The notes under the pieces: generated by a model
Databases searched by the model: none
What the model was told of the DNA's origin: nothing
What the model saw: only the letters and a program-made list of their open reading frames with translations
Shown here: one piece after another, positions 43,541 through 52,728 of the stretch
Layout of the letters: each line of letters opens with the position of its first letter
Position numbering within the stretch: position 1 is the first letter of the stretch
Program-made: the position numbers and the translations under genes
Source: UBA4416 sp044238845
Lineage (GTDB): Bacteria > Bacteroidota > Bacteroidia > B-17B0 > Aurantibacillaceae
DNA length: 64,000 nucleotides
Reading direction: 5' to 3'
Assembly (NCBI GenBank): GCA_044238845.1
Contig: JBIICN010000014.1
Location: forward strand, 19,536 to 83,535

Positions 43541-43554
43541 CCGCCAATTGGCGG
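43541..43554. repeat. Palindrome CCGCCAATTGGCGG
   Basis: A perfect 14-bp palindrome in the gap between the sigma factor and recN. It is a variant of CCGCCAGCTGGCGG at 16221-16234 and 26988-27001. No T-run follows it, so it is not a plain terminator here. Confidence 0.5.
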
Positions 43555-43637
43555 ATTAAATTGTTGAAAAATGAAGGAGCATTTTAGGTAAAATATAAAT
43601 TTCTACAGAATATAAATTCCGATATTAGAGCCTAGAT

Positions 43638-45293
43638 ATGTTACAGAATTTACGCATACAAAATTTTGCCCTAATTGAAGAAACGGAAGTTTGTTTGAAT
43701 CAAGGTTTAACAGTTATTACTGGAGAAACTGGTGCTGGGAAATCCATTTTATTAGGAGCCTTAGGGTTAACATTAGGAAATAGGGCCGATGTGAGTTCAC
43801 TACATGATAAAACTAAAAAATGTATTATCGAAGCGCAATTCAATATCAAAGCCTACAATCTAAAATCATTTTTTGAAAATAATGAATTAGACTTTGAAGA
43901 AGTTACATCCATTAGAAGAGAAATTACTCCCGAAGGAAAATCGCGTGCCTTTATTAATGATACACCAACTACTTTAAATGTATTGAAAGAATTAGGTAAT
44001 CAATTAATTGATATTCATTCGCAGCACGAAACATTATTGCTAAAAGAAACTAATTTTCAATTTGAATTAGTAGATGCTTTTGCACAGACTACTCAATTAT
44101 TTGCTGATTATAAAAAACAATTTAGTCAATTGACCAAGCTTAAAAAACAATTAGAAGAACTAACTGCACAAGAAATTCAAGCAAAAAAAGAATTAGATTA
44201 TTTTCAGTTTCAATTTAATGAGTTAGAAGAAGCAGCTATTAAAGTTGGCGTTCAGCAACAATTGGAAGAAGAAAGTGAAACTTTAGAAAATGCTGAATTT
44301 ATAAAGAGTAATTTATCTAAATCATCCTTAACTATTAATGGCGGGGATGAAAATATTGTTTCGGCATTGGCCTTGGTAAAACAACAATTACAATCTGTTT
44401 CAAAATTTGGAAAACAGTTTAATGAATTATTTGAACGTGTTAATTCGGTTAGTATTGAATTAAAAGAATTATCCAAAGATATTGATGCTTGCGAAGAAGA
44501 TGTTGTTTATGACAATGTTCGTTTAGAAGAAGTAAACAGCCAATTAGATAAATTAAATCGTTTACTGAAAAAACACGGAGTCAATACCGAAGAAGAACTA
44601 TTAGTGATTAAAGATGAGATTGAAACCAAATTACAACAGTTCTCATCGTTAGAATTAAGCATCGAAAAAACGAATAAAGAAATTGTTGCCTTAGAAAAAC
44701 AATGCAAAACGTTAGCAAAAGATTTATCGGATAAACGTCAAAAATCAACAGCTGGTATTGAGCAAAATATAAAAACCATGTTAACGAGTTTATCAATGGC
44801 GAATGCTCAATTTAAAATTGATTTAAAACCATTAGATAGTTTAACGTCCAATGGACTAGAAGCAATTTCGTTTTTATTTACAGCCAACAAAGGCGCTGAA
44901 TTTAAAGAATTACACAAAACAGCATCAGGTGGTGAATTATCACGTTTGATGTTATGTTTAAAAGCATTATTAGCAGAGCGCACTGCTTTACCAACCATTA
45001 TTTTTGATGAAATTGATACAGGAGTCAGTGGTGATGTCGCTGATAAAATTGGAAATATTTTATTTGACATGGGAAAAACTATGCAGGTCATCACCATTAC
45101 ACATTTACCACAAATGGCAAGTAAAGGCAGTAATCATTTGTTTGTTTATAAGTCTGATAATAAAGACAAAACAACATCAAGCATTAAGCAATTAAACAAA
45201 GATGAACGTATTGCAGAAATAGCAAAAATGTTAAGTACAGGTACTCCAACAGAAACAGCATTAAAAAACGCACAAGAATTACTAAATGCTTAA
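43638..45293 (+). CDS. recN: DNA repair protein RecN
   Basis: RecN is an SMC-like ATPase that gathers DNA ends in double-strand break repair. The 551-residue protein has the Walker A GETGAGKS at 29-36, the IDIHSQHETLLL region, a long Lys/Glu/Gln-rich coiled coil (about 150-360), the ABC signature TASGGELSRLMLCLKAL and the Walker B TIIFDEIDTGVSG, ending with the ITHLPQMA switch. No LexA box was recognised upstream. It is 42 bp upstream of fabI, which has its own -7 box. Confidence 0.97.
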   Translation: MLQNLRIQNFALIEETEVCLNQGLTVITGETGAGKSILLGALGLTLGNRADVSSLHDKTKKCIIEAQFNIKAYNLKSFFENNELDFEEVTSIRREITPEGKSRAFINDTPTTLNVLKELGNQLIDIHSQHETLLLKETNFQFELVDAFAQTTQLFADYKKQFSQLTKLKKQLEELTAQEIQAKKELDYFQFQFNELEEAAIKVGVQQQLEEESETLENAEFIKSNLSKSSLTINGGDENIVSALALVKQQLQSVSKFGKQFNELFERVNSVSIELKELSKDIDACEEDVVYDNVRLEEVNSQLDKLNRLLKKHGVNTEEELLVIKDEIETKLQQFSSLELSIEKTNKEIVALEKQCKTLAKDLSDKRQKSTAGIEQNIKTMLTSLSMANAQFKIDLKPLDSLTSNGLEAISFLFTANKGAEFKELHKTASGGELSRLMLCLKALLAERTALPTIIFDEIDTGVSGDVADKIGNILFDMGKTMQVITITHLPQMASKGSNHLFVYKSDNKDKTTSSIKQLNKDERIAEIAKMLSTGTPTETALKNAQELLNA

Positions 45294-45308
45294 TTAAACC
45301 ATATTTAG

Positions 45309-45316
45309 TATATTTG
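45309..45316 (+). promoter_or_regulatory. -7 box (TATATTTG) for fabI
   Basis: A perfect TAnnTTTG lies 19 nt before the fabI ATG, inside the 42-bp recN-fabI gap. Confidence 0.5.
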
Positions 45317-45335
45317 CACAACTAAAATAAACACT

Positions 45336-46148
45336 ATGGCATACAACTTATTAAAAGGAAAACGCGGTATTATTACTGGTGCATTAGATGAAAATTCTAT
45401 CGCTTGGAAAGTGGCTCAAAAATGTCACGAAGAGGGCGCAACCTTTACATTAACAAACGCTCCAATAGCGATGCGTATGGGCGAGATTAATAAATTAGCA
45501 GAACAAACTGGCGCTAAAATTATTCCTGCTGATGCAACTAGTATGGATGATTTAACTAAACTATACACCGAATCGATGGATGTATTAGGTGGTAAAATCG
45601 ATTTCGTTTTACATTCAATTGGTATGAGTGTAAACATTCGTAAAAATATTCCATACACTGAATTAAATTACGATTTCTATCAAAAAGGTGTTGATGTATC
45701 TGCATTATCATTTCATAAAATGTTAGCAGCTGCTCACAAATTAGATGCTTTAAATGATCATGCTTCGGTTGTAGCTTTATCTTATATCGCTGCACAGCGT
45801 ACATATCCTTTTTATACAGATATGGCTGATATTAAAGCCATGTTAGAATCTATTGCTCGTACGTTTGGATACCACTATGGTAAACAAAAGAAAGTACGTA
45901 TCAATACTATTTCTCAATCACCAACTAAAACAACTGCTGGCGGTGGTATTAAAGGGTTCTCTGATTTTTATGAATTTGCTGATTTACAATCTCCATTAGG
46001 AAATGCAAGTGCGGATGATTGCGCAAATTATACAGTAAGTTTATTTTCAGATTTAACACGAATGGTAACTATGCAGAATTTATACCACGATGGTGGTTAT
46101 AGCTCTACTGGTATTAGCACTGAGTTATTAGAGAAGATTCAAGGATAA
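45336..46148 (+). CDS. fabI: Enoyl-[acyl-carrier-protein] reductase (NADH)
   Basis: FabI does the last reduction in each fatty acid elongation round. The 270-residue protein is an atypical SDR with the FabI-specific G-A-L-D-E-N-S-I-A-W nucleotide loop near residues 15-24, an HSIGMS strand, and the catalytic Tyr160 and Lys167 (YTDMADIK), preceded by Tyr150. It complements plsX-fabH elsewhere in the window. This is the target family of triclosan. Confidence 0.96.
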   Translation: MAYNLLKGKRGIITGALDENSIAWKVAQKCHEEGATFTLTNAPIAMRMGEINKLAEQTGAKIIPADATSMDDLTKLYTESMDVLGGKIDFVLHSIGMSVNIRKNIPYTELNYDFYQKGVDVSALSFHKMLAAAHKLDALNDHASVVALSYIAAQRTYPFYTDMADIKAMLESIARTFGYHYGKQKKVRINTISQSPTKTTAGGGIKGFSDFYEFADLQSPLGNASADDCANYTVSLFSDLTRMVTMQNLYHDGGYSSTGISTELLEKIQG

Positions 46149-46165
46149 CAAACTAAAACATAATT

Positions 46166-46230
46166 AAATGCTCTTCAGCTTAAACTAACATGGCAACATA
46201 CAGTTTAGATATTAACGCTGAAGAGCATTT
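46166..46230 (+). promoter_or_regulatory. 14-bp perfect inverted repeat with the start codon in its loop
   Basis: AAATGCTCTTCAGC (46166-46179) and GCTGAAGAGCATTT (46217-46230) are exact reverse complements, separated by 37 nt that hold the start codon of the next gene (46190). As RNA this is a strong stem presenting the initiation region in a loop. The left arm also starts a six-codon mini-ORF (ATGCTCTTCAGCTTAAACTAA). Confidence 0.5.
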
Positions 46231-46687
46231 TGATTTTGATATATTCTCAATTACCTGCACCGAGAGTATTTACAGAGTGGTTCATGAACTTAATCAAGCT
46301 CTAAATATTGATTTACAATTAAACGATTTACTTGATTTTACTCATAAAGAAGGTGAGGATTTTTATTTTCCATTATACACTTACACCCATGATGAATTAA
46401 ATATTGAATTTAATTTATTGCCCAATCAAACATCCTTTCAACCAAAAATTGTGGGTACACAGCCAAAAGAATTTGATTTGTTTGCTGGTGATGTAGAACA
46501 AACTACCCGATTAATTCCAGAATTAGAAAACTCTGATTTTTTTTTATTAATAAAAGGCGATAATCGTTATTTATACAATCACACCATTTTTGAATCTATT
46601 AAAATAAATCCTGCTTTTATAATTGTACACGAAATATTTATAGAAGATTTAAAAGATAAAAAAGCAAAAGGGAATTTATTGTTTTAA
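46190..46687 (+). CDS. IPExxxVDY family protein
   Basis: A 165-residue protein of the IPExxxVDY family, restricted to Bacteroidota. The name-giving signature appears as IPELENSDFFLLIKG (about 108-122), so the Val-Asp-Tyr part is conservatively changed to Ser-Asp-Phe. The family's role is unknown; it has no signal or membrane segment. It is 41 bp after fabI with an unusual inverted repeat spanning its start. Its end overlaps the convergent gene at 46676 by 12 bp. Confidence 0.88.
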   Translation: MATYSLDINAEEHFDFDIFSITCTESIYRVVHELNQALNIDLQLNDLLDFTHKEGEDFYFPLYTYTHDELNIEFNLLPNQTSFQPKIVGTQPKEFDLFAGDVEQTTRLIPELENSDFFLLIKGDNRYLYNHTIFESIKINPAFIIVHEIFIEDLKDKKAKGNLLF

Positions 46688-46912
46688 ACTTTTCATTAAC
46701 CCAATCAAAGCAACTAAACTCCAAGTGCCTTCTAAAATAATAAATGGCAAAGAGTTTAACAAAACGCTGCCATAACAAGCAAAGGCGCCCCCAATAATAT
46801 TTAATATAAAATATAATTTACTACTATCTGAAATATACTTAAAGGTATTTAAGAAAAAAGCAAGTAGAATTAATGAAACGCCTATGGTGCTTATGATATC
46901 CGTGTAAGTCAT
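46676..46912 (-). CDS. Small membrane protein (CBU_0592-like)
   Basis: A 78-residue protein with three hydrophobic helices (about 8-25, 33-50 and 55-72), similar to the CBU_0592 family of small bacterial membrane proteins (ISTIGVSLILLAFFLN, then LYFILNIIGGAFACYGS). Function unknown. It overlaps the aroA stop by one base, so it is translated from the aroA operon, and its 3' end overlaps the convergent IPExxxVDY gene by 12 bp. Confidence 0.8.
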   Translation of the reverse strand: MTYTDIISTIGVSLILLAFFLNTFKYISDSSKLYFILNIIGGAFACYGSVLLNSLPFIILEGTWSLVALIGLMKSLKQ

Positions 46913-48156
46913 TACAGTTGAGTGTGATTAATACCAATAGTTTTTAAATGTTCCCAAAATTGTGGGTACGATTTTGAAACTACATTTGCGTCTTCAATAA
47001 TTATATCATCTAACAAAATACTTAATGTAGCAAAACTCATGGCCATACGATGATCATTATATGTTGCTATTGAGGTGGATATTTCTTTTTTTATGGATTG
47101 TTCTGCACTCCATTTTATAGAGTCGTTTGTTACTTTAAGCTCAATTTCAATTTTTTTACACTCATTTTGCAAGGCAATAATTCTATCCGTTTCTTTTACT
47201 TTCAACGTTTGTAATCCAGAGAAACGAAAAGGCGTTTGGAGCCCAACACTAGTACATACAACAGTTTGAGCAATATCAGGACATTCAAGAAAATCTAATT
47301 CTAATTCTGATGTACTAACTTCATTAATTTTTGAAATTGTAATTTCATTATTTTTAAAAGTAGTTTCCACTCCAAAATTTTTATAAATGTTCGCACATGC
47401 ACTATCTGCCTGTAAGCTGTTTTTAAATAAACTTTTAACCGTTAATTGAGTATTGATCTTTGATAAGGCCACTATACTATAATAATACGAAACGGCACTC
47501 CAATCACTCTCAACAATGAATTCTTTTTTATGATAAGTATATGGAATTGGCTCTACAACAATCTTGTTTTCTAGCCAAACTACGGACGCTCCAAATTCTT
47601 TCATGAGTTCAATTGTCATGTGTACATAAGGTTTAGATACTAACTCATCTTTAATGGTTAATTCTAATCCATGAGTTAAATAAGGAGCGATAAGTAGTAA
47701 TGCCGTAATAAATTGACTACTTACTTTTCCACTTATTTCTACCGAACCACCTTGCAATTGTTTCCCTTTAATTTGCAGTGGAGGAAATCCTTCTTTGTTT
47801 TTATAAGTAATATCGGCTCCAAGAATTCTTAATGTATCAACTAAATCTTTTATAGGACGTTGCTGCAATCTTTCTGAACCAGTTAATTCGTAATCTCCTT
47901 TTTTTAAAGCTAAGTATGCGGTCAAAAAACGCATGTCGGTTCCTGCGTGACCAATATTAATAATTGCATTTTTTGTATAATTTTCTAAGGCATCTTTCAA
48001 ATGAGTGGTGTCATCTGAATCAGATAAATTTTCAATCAAAAAATTGAATCCAGATAAAACTTTAATCATCAAAATTCTGTTGCTAATGCTTTTAGAACCT
48101 GGAAGATGAATATCACCTTTAATTTGTTGTGTTGGCTTATGTAGTTTTAAATTCAT
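46912..48156 (-). CDS. aroA: 3-phosphoshikimate 1-carboxyvinyltransferase (EPSP synthase)
   Basis: AroA joins shikimate-3-phosphate with phosphoenolpyruvate in the shikimate pathway. The 414-residue protein has PGSKSISNR at 19-27, GTDMRFLTAYL, RPIKDLVDTLR, the ISGKVSSQFITALL stretch and a late YNDHRMAMS motif. The early loop reads AGTDMRFL where many enzymes have AGTAMRPL; Bacteroidota enzymes commonly show FL here. It overlaps the barrel protein stop by one base upstream and the small membrane protein downstream. Confidence 0.96.
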   Translation of the reverse strand: MNLKLHKPTQQIKGDIHLPGSKSISNRILMIKVLSGFNFLIENLSDSDDTTHLKDALENYTKNAIINIGHAGTDMRFLTAYLALKKGDYELTGSERLQQRPIKDLVDTLRILGADITYKNKEGFPPLQIKGKQLQGGSVEISGKVSSQFITALLLIAPYLTHGLELTIKDELVSKPYVHMTIELMKEFGASVVWLENKIVVEPIPYTYHKKEFIVESDWSAVSYYYSIVALSKINTQLTVKSLFKNSLQADSACANIYKNFGVETTFKNNEITISKINEVSTSELELDFLECPDIAQTVVCTSVGLQTPFRFSGLQTLKVKETDRIIALQNECKKIEIELKVTNDSIKWSAEQSIKKEISTSIATYNDHRMAMSFATLSILLDDIIIEDANVVSKSYPQFWEHLKTIGINHTQL

Positions 48157-48938
48157 TAAATTTTAACCCCAATAGTTAATAGTAAAAAATGCCCATTAAT
48201 ATACATGCTACTTGGTGCAAATGATTCGTTAAAATAAAAAGGAGATAAGGCGTATTTAAATTGTAGTTCGGCATACACGGCATTATGTAGCAGTGGTGTA
48301 TTTTTTTGAAACCCAGCACCAACAGTAAAAAACGAACTATTAACTGGATTAAAAGCAGGATTTTTAAACTTAAATGGTTCGTACTGATTTATCATTTCGT
48401 TACCATTTTCAGATACATTTAAACGCCCTTCTATTATCCATCTATAATTATATCCTGCAAAAATGTAACTCGAAAAGAGTGTATTTGTTTCTTTTTGAAA
48501 GGAATGTTTTAATAATATCGGAAAATCCAACTCATGCATTGTTAGATTGTATTTATATTTTAATCTTTCGGGTGTATATAACTTTAAACTATCGCTATAA
48601 AAATAGTAAGAACTGAAACTAAGTCCATGAAACATATATTCAGCTCCTACCAATAAAAAATTTTGATTATTTCTATCTAGCCTAATTTCTTCTTTGATAG
48701 AAAAATTATAGGCCATTTTAGGTTTTGCTTTTGTCGCATGATTTTTATTGGGTTTATAAAAGCCTAAAACCGGGGAAATACCTATCCTTGTTTTTACAAT
48801 AGGATTTTTTCGTCGGTTGCGCAATTTCTTGCCTCCATCTTCCTGTGCAGAAATGACAGAAAACAATAAGACAAGTGTTAAGGTTATTAAATATTTTAAT
48901 TGAGAAATCAAGAATATAAATATACGAATCAAAAACAA
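48156..48938 (-). CDS. Outer-membrane beta-barrel-like protein
   Basis: A protein of up to 260 residues with an N-terminal signal (LITLTLVLLFSVISAQ) and alternating aromatic or polar strands ending in LLLTIGVKI, as in small outer-membrane barrels. No ATG exists in the first part of the frame: TTG at 48938 or TTG at 48911 (MISQLKYL...) must serve; the later one gives a cleaner signal peptide. It shares a one-base overlap with aroA, so it heads that operon. Function unknown. Confidence 0.7.
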   Translation of the reverse strand: MFLIRIFIFLISQLKYLITLTLVLLFSVISAQEDGGKKLRNRRKNPIVKTRIGISPVLGFYKPNKNHATKAKPKMAYNFSIKEEIRLDRNNQNFLLVGAEYMFHGLSFSSYYFYSDSLKLYTPERLKYKYNLTMHELDFPILLKHSFQKETNTLFSSYIFAGYNYRWIIEGRLNVSENGNEMINQYEPFKFKNPAFNPVNSSFFTVGAGFQKNTPLLHNAVYAELQFKYALSPFYFNESFAPSSMYINGHFLLLTIGVKI

Positions 48939-49014
48939 TTAAAATAAAACGTAGATAACGCCGATACTCAAAATTATTTATGACTTTTTTGAAATTTATG
49001 TTTTTGGCAAAAAA

Positions 49015-49530
49015 CTACTTTATAGAAGGCGCTTTATATAATGGAACCGTACTGCAAGGCTCGCCATACATAATTGATTTAGCAAAAGGTTTTAAACCTC
49101 GAACTAACTCCACATAGGCATTTGTACAAACAGGTAAACTACTGCAGCCTTTAATTACCACACGTTTATCTTTATAGTCTTCGTAAACAATACTTAATAA
49201 AGCTTCGTTAAAGGCTATGGCTTCTAATGCTTCTAAATCTCCAAATATTATTTTTTTCGCAAAAGGTTCTAAAGCTATGCTTACTAACATGTATGCCCAG
49301 GTAGGAATAATTGCATCAGCAGTACATGTAATGGCTACTAATTTATCTTGGTATTGAGTCCAATCATGTTGCTTGATAAACTCCCTGAAATCCTTTTCTT
49401 TTAAAATAAGTTCGTGAAATAAAAGTGGTTTTATATCAAATAAAACTCTTTCTCCTTTAGGATATAATTCTTCTAAATCAATTGTAATTAAACCACTGTT
49501 AGCTACCTTATTTATAATTTCGTCTGACAT
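49015..49530 (-). CDS. DUF2480 family protein
   Basis: A 171-residue protein of DUF2480, found in Bacteroidota next to SUF-type genes. Landmarks are GLITIDLEELYPKGERV, FREFIKQHDWTQYQDK and a conserved pair of cysteines in KGCSSLPVCTNAY. It follows the DUF59 gene by 23 bp on the same strand. A role in Fe-S biogenesis is inferred from that context only. Confidence 0.88.
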   Translation of the reverse strand: MSDEIINKVANSGLITIDLEELYPKGERVLFDIKPLLFHELILKEKDFREFIKQHDWTQYQDKLVAITCTADAIIPTWAYMLVSIALEPFAKKIIFGDLEALEAIAFNEALLSIVYEDYKDKRVVIKGCSSLPVCTNAYVELVRGLKPFAKSIMYGEPCSTVPLYKAPSIK

Positions 49531-49553
49531 GGCGTGTTAATTAGAAGAACATT

Positions 49554-49883
49554 TTACATAAAGCCAAGTTCTAGTTGAGCCACTTCACTCATCATTTCTT
49601 TAGTCCAAGTTGGTTCAAAAGTTAAAGTTAATACAGCTGATTTAACACCTTGTACTAATTTTAATTTATTCTCCACTTCGGCAGGCAATGTTTCGGCAAC
49701 TGGGCAATTTGGAGAGGTTAAGGTCATTGTAATTTTAAGTTCATCCTCATCATTCAAATCCAACTCATAAATTAATCCCAGCTCCCAAATATCTACGGGA
49801 ATTTCAGGATCGTAACAAGTTTTGATTTCATCAATCACTCGTTGCATTAATTCGGTATTTTTTGTAATTATGATTGCACTCAT
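49554..49883 (-). CDS. SUF-system DUF59 (MIP18-like) Fe-S assembly protein
   Basis: A 109-residue DUF59/PaaD-like protein. CYDPEIPVDIWELGLIYEL, TLTSPNCPVAETLP and TFEPTWTKEMMSEVAQLELG are the hallmark blocks, with the conserved Cys in PNCP. In Bacteroidota it commonly sits with sufE and DUF2480; here sufE is 25 kb away. It probably acts as an Fe-S carrier or maturation factor. Confidence 0.92.
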   Translation of the reverse strand: MSAIIITKNTELMQRVIDEIKTCYDPEIPVDIWELGLIYELDLNDEDELKITMTLTSPNCPVAETLPAEVENKLKLVQGVKSAVLTLTFEPTWTKEMMSEVAQLELGFM

Positions 49884-49923
49884 TTGTTATATATAACCAA
49901 TAAATAAGGTTATTGTTTATGGC

Positions 49924-50781
49924 TTAAAATTTATAATCTTTATATGTTTTAGTGAACTCAGCATCATCAATTTTTGGGTTTACTTGCAAAAAATGGTAAT
50001 CGTATTGCTCAAATAATCCTTTGTCGTCTAGTATTTTAATACTGATAGGTAAATAATATAATTGATCAACATACAACGTAACATGTTTTGCATAAGCATT
50101 TGGAACTTTTAAAACTTGTCCTTTTTTTAGGATATGAAAATAATCGTTTAGTTTTGGATTGACTTCTAATATCATATACTCGCTAATGTGTAATTTACGA
50201 GCAATAGATGTAATACTTTCGTTTTCGCCAACGGTATAATTTTCGTAAGCAAAATCTTTGTTATCAATAATGATTTTATAGCAAGGACGATTATTAACTC
50301 TTTCTTCACCTTCAAACTTAAAATATGTATCAAAATGATCCATGTTTTTTAAAGCGATATATTCTATGATGCTTGCAAAATAATCTACACCCATCTCGTT
50401 TAAAGTATGATGTTGATCTTGACGCATTAAAAACCCCAACGGATCTAAACTTAAATTTACATAAGGAAATGAGTTAGGTTTAACGTAGGCTTTATTGCCA
50501 TTCCATCCTTGAACCCACAACAATTCGATACCTTTGATGTATAAATAAATTTTTCGTGGCTTTCTGTTTAATTTCACAGAAGACTCATAATGGTTGTAGC
50601 CTTTTTTGCCTCTCTCGATAATTTTTAAACTGTACTTTAATCTCTCCAAATCGGTAATTGATTTTACCATTTTAAAGATGACATCTTTAGCTGTTGTAGA
50701 TGGTTTTTGAGCAAACGAACCGTTGCTGATAAACAAACTAAAGAAAAGGATTATATATATGTAATTTCTAACTTTTAACAT
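49924..50781 (-). CDS. Periplasmic DUF1571 protein interrupted by a LysM domain
   Basis: I start at ATG 50781 (MLKVRNYIYI); a TTG three codons earlier overlaps the promoter. Residues 1-24 are a signal peptide (ending SFAQ). The DUF1571 region (about 30-180) carries SITDLERLKYSLKI...GKKGYN, IELLWVQGWNGNKAYV and SLDPLGFLMR. A LysM peptidoglycan-binding motif (about 183-230, YTVGENESITSIARKL...ILKKGQVLKVP) is inserted, and the DUF1571 beta-strands resume after it (VTLYVDQLYYLPISIKI to the end). So it may be a wall-tethered LolA-like protein. Function unknown. Confidence 0.8.
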   Translation of the reverse strand: MLKVRNYIYIILFFSLFISNGSFAQKPSTTAKDVIFKMVKSITDLERLKYSLKIIERGKKGYNHYESSVKLNRKPRKIYLYIKGIELLWVQGWNGNKAYVKPNSFPYVNLSLDPLGFLMRQDQHHTLNEMGVDYFASIIEYIALKNMDHFDTYFKFEGEERVNNRPCYKIIIDNKDFAYENYTVGENESITSIARKLHISEYMILEVNPKLNDYFHILKKGQVLKVPNAYAKHVTLYVDQLYYLPISIKILDDKGLFEQYDYHFLQVNPKIDDAEFTKTYKDYKF

Positions 50782-50787
50782 GGGCTG

Positions 50788-50795
50788 CAAAGGTA
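50788..50795 (-). promoter_or_regulatory. -7 box (TACCTTTG) for the DUF1571/LysM gene, probably leaderless
   Basis: A perfect TAnnTTTG on the minus strand ends 6 nt before ATG 50781. It overlaps the alternative TTG start, which argues for the ATG. Confidence 0.5.
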
Positions 50796-51069
50796 AAATA
50801 ATCTTTAATAAATTTAAAGTTATTTAAATCATCTCTAAATAAATAACTACCTGTTTAACAATTATTTACCTTTTTTTAAACTATTGAATACCTTAATGTA
50901 AAAACAAATTGAAAAACGATTAAGTTTGTTAAGAACATGTGCATAAGATGTTTATTTCTATTAACAATTCTTAATCAATTGGTAATTAGTCTTTTAGTTT
51001 AAATCCTTGTTTTTTGCTAAATTCACTAGTATATTCAAATTAAAAAAGCAGTACATTCGAAGTCCTAAA

Positions 51070-52152
51070 ATGATACACTATAACCAAATAACCAATTTAA
51101 TTGCTGAACTATTGTTTAAGCATGATTGCGTTATTGTTCCAAATTTTGGTGGTTTTGTGGCTAGAAATTATAATTCAAATTTTAGCAAAGGAAGTAATGT
51201 TTTGTACCCTCAAAGTAAACATATACTTTTTAATAAAAATTTAGTACATAACGACGGTCTATTGATTTCGGCTTTAATGCAAAAAAACAATACGACTGTT
51301 GTTGACACAACAAAACAAGTAGAAGATTATAAAGATTATATTCAATCCTTATTGTCGGCTAAAAAACGTTTTGAGTTACACAATATTGGACTGTTATATA
51401 TTGATGCAGAAAACACGTTACGATTTGAAGCAAAAGCAGATGTGAATTTTTTATTAGATTCGTTTGGCTTTGAACCAGTAATTGCTAATGAATTAGTTGT
51501 TGAAGTAGAAAAGCCGATTACTGTAAAACAATTTGAAGACAGAAAAATAGTTGTTGAACAAGTTTTGCCTAAGAAAAGATCTTATGCTAAAATAGCGACG
51601 TTAGCAATTGGTCTTCCGGTAACGTTAGCTTTTTTATTGTTTGCAGCGTATTCAAAGCCAATGAAGCCAATCTTACAATCGTCGTTTAATCCTTTTTATA
51701 CACCCGAAAAAACATATACACCTCATGTACATAAAAACCATAAAGCTGTATTTATTAATAAAATAGAGAAACAGTCTTTATTAGTAGATGCAAATGGGTT
51801 TGCCAATTTTAAATTATCTGAAAATGGCCATGTATTAGTTGCGTCTATAAATGACAGTATTGCAAAAACTGATAAAACGACTGTTGTAAATCATACTTAT
51901 ATTACTTCAAACAAAGCCCGCACATTCGATGGAAAATATCAAGTAGTTGTAGGTTGTTTTGGTGTAGAAGAAAATGCCAATAAGTTAATTAAAGATTTAA
52001 TTTCTAAAAAAATAAATGCAGGAATTAGTGGAGTTAATAATAAAGGATTACATGTTGTAAGTTGTGGGGGCTTTGATTCGAAAGAAGATGCGGCTAACTT
52101 ACTAAGTGCCATTAAAACAGATTTTCCAAATGCTTGGGTAATGTCTAAATAA
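51070..52152 (+). CDS. HU-CCDC81 domain protein with C-terminal SPOR domain
   Basis: Start chosen at ATG 51070 (MIHYNQITNL), giving about 360 residues; an in-frame TTG at 51007 has no support. The N-terminal part holds two HU/CCDC81-type domains (ITNLIAELLFKHDCVIVPNFGGFVA, then the FELHNIGLLYIDAENTLRFEA half). A membrane helix (about 178-198) follows, then a linker and a SPOR domain at the C-terminus (YQVVVGCFGVEENANKLI...). SPOR domains bind denuded glycan at division sites, so the protein probably links a cytoplasmic HU-like region to the septal wall. Architecture characteristic of Bacteroidota. Confidence 0.88.
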   Translation: MIHYNQITNLIAELLFKHDCVIVPNFGGFVARNYNSNFSKGSNVLYPQSKHILFNKNLVHNDGLLISALMQKNNTTVVDTTKQVEDYKDYIQSLLSAKKRFELHNIGLLYIDAENTLRFEAKADVNFLLDSFGFEPVIANELVVEVEKPITVKQFEDRKIVVEQVLPKKRSYAKIATLAIGLPVTLAFLLFAAYSKPMKPILQSSFNPFYTPEKTYTPHVHKNHKAVFINKIEKQSLLVDANGFANFKLSENGHVLVASINDSIAKTDKTTVVNHTYITSNKARTFDGKYQVVVGCFGVEENANKLIKDLISKKINAGISGVNNKGLHVVSCGGFDSKEDAANLLSAIKTDFPNAWVMSK

Positions 52153-52153
52153 T

Positions 52154-52654
52154 TTATCGTTTAGTTATAATAAAATCTTCCTTTTTTTCTTTTCCATTTT
52201 TAAATCCATTCATCACAACATTAACGGATGTATCTGATAGTATTTTATAGATTACTATAGATGGATAATCTCTAAAAGGATTTTCAAATGTAAACACCTT
52301 ATTTTCTTGTTTAGTTAATCTAAATTCAACTTCCTTATTATCATTTTGATTTTTTACATTGAAATACATAAATACACCATTAGGTCTTTGCTGCAACTTC
52401 ATTCGCTGCCTAAAAAGAGTATCTGTGTTTTCTGAATCCATAAAATAACCAAATCCAAAATGCGTTACGCTATCTATTTTTTCCCAATTTTCAAAGTAGT
52501 TGCCGTAGTTAGATGTAAGTTTGTAATTTCCTGAAATCCAATTTATCATTGTTTTTGTGTCAGACTTTTTTTCAAACTCCTGATTCTCATCAGAACATGA
52601 CATCATAAAAATTATGACTGCAAAACAATTTAATGTATATAAATACGTTTTCAC
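52154..52654 (-). CDS. Lipoprotein, DUF6265-like
   Basis: A 166-residue probable lipoprotein with signal peptide and lipobox FMMSC (Cys20), followed by an acidic linker. The rest (about 35-166) resembles the DUF6265 family: WISGNYKL...WEKID and RLTKQENKVFTFENP stretches typical of lipocalin-like beta barrels. Function unknown. Its stop is one base from the stop of the convergent HU-SPOR gene, with no terminator between. Confidence 0.7.
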   Translation of the reverse strand: MKTYLYTLNCFAVIIFMMSCSDENQEFEKKSDTKTMINWISGNYKLTSNYGNYFENWEKIDSVTHFGFGYFMDSENTDTLFRQRMKLQQRPNGVFMYFNVKNQNDNKEVEFRLTKQENKVFTFENPFRDYPSIVIYKILSDTSVNVVMNGFKNGKEKKEDFIITKR

Positions 52655-52728
52655 TGTATTAAAGATAGTATTTCTAGAACAGAAACTCTAATTTAAATAG
52701 TTAAATTGTTTTTTATATCTTCGTACTG

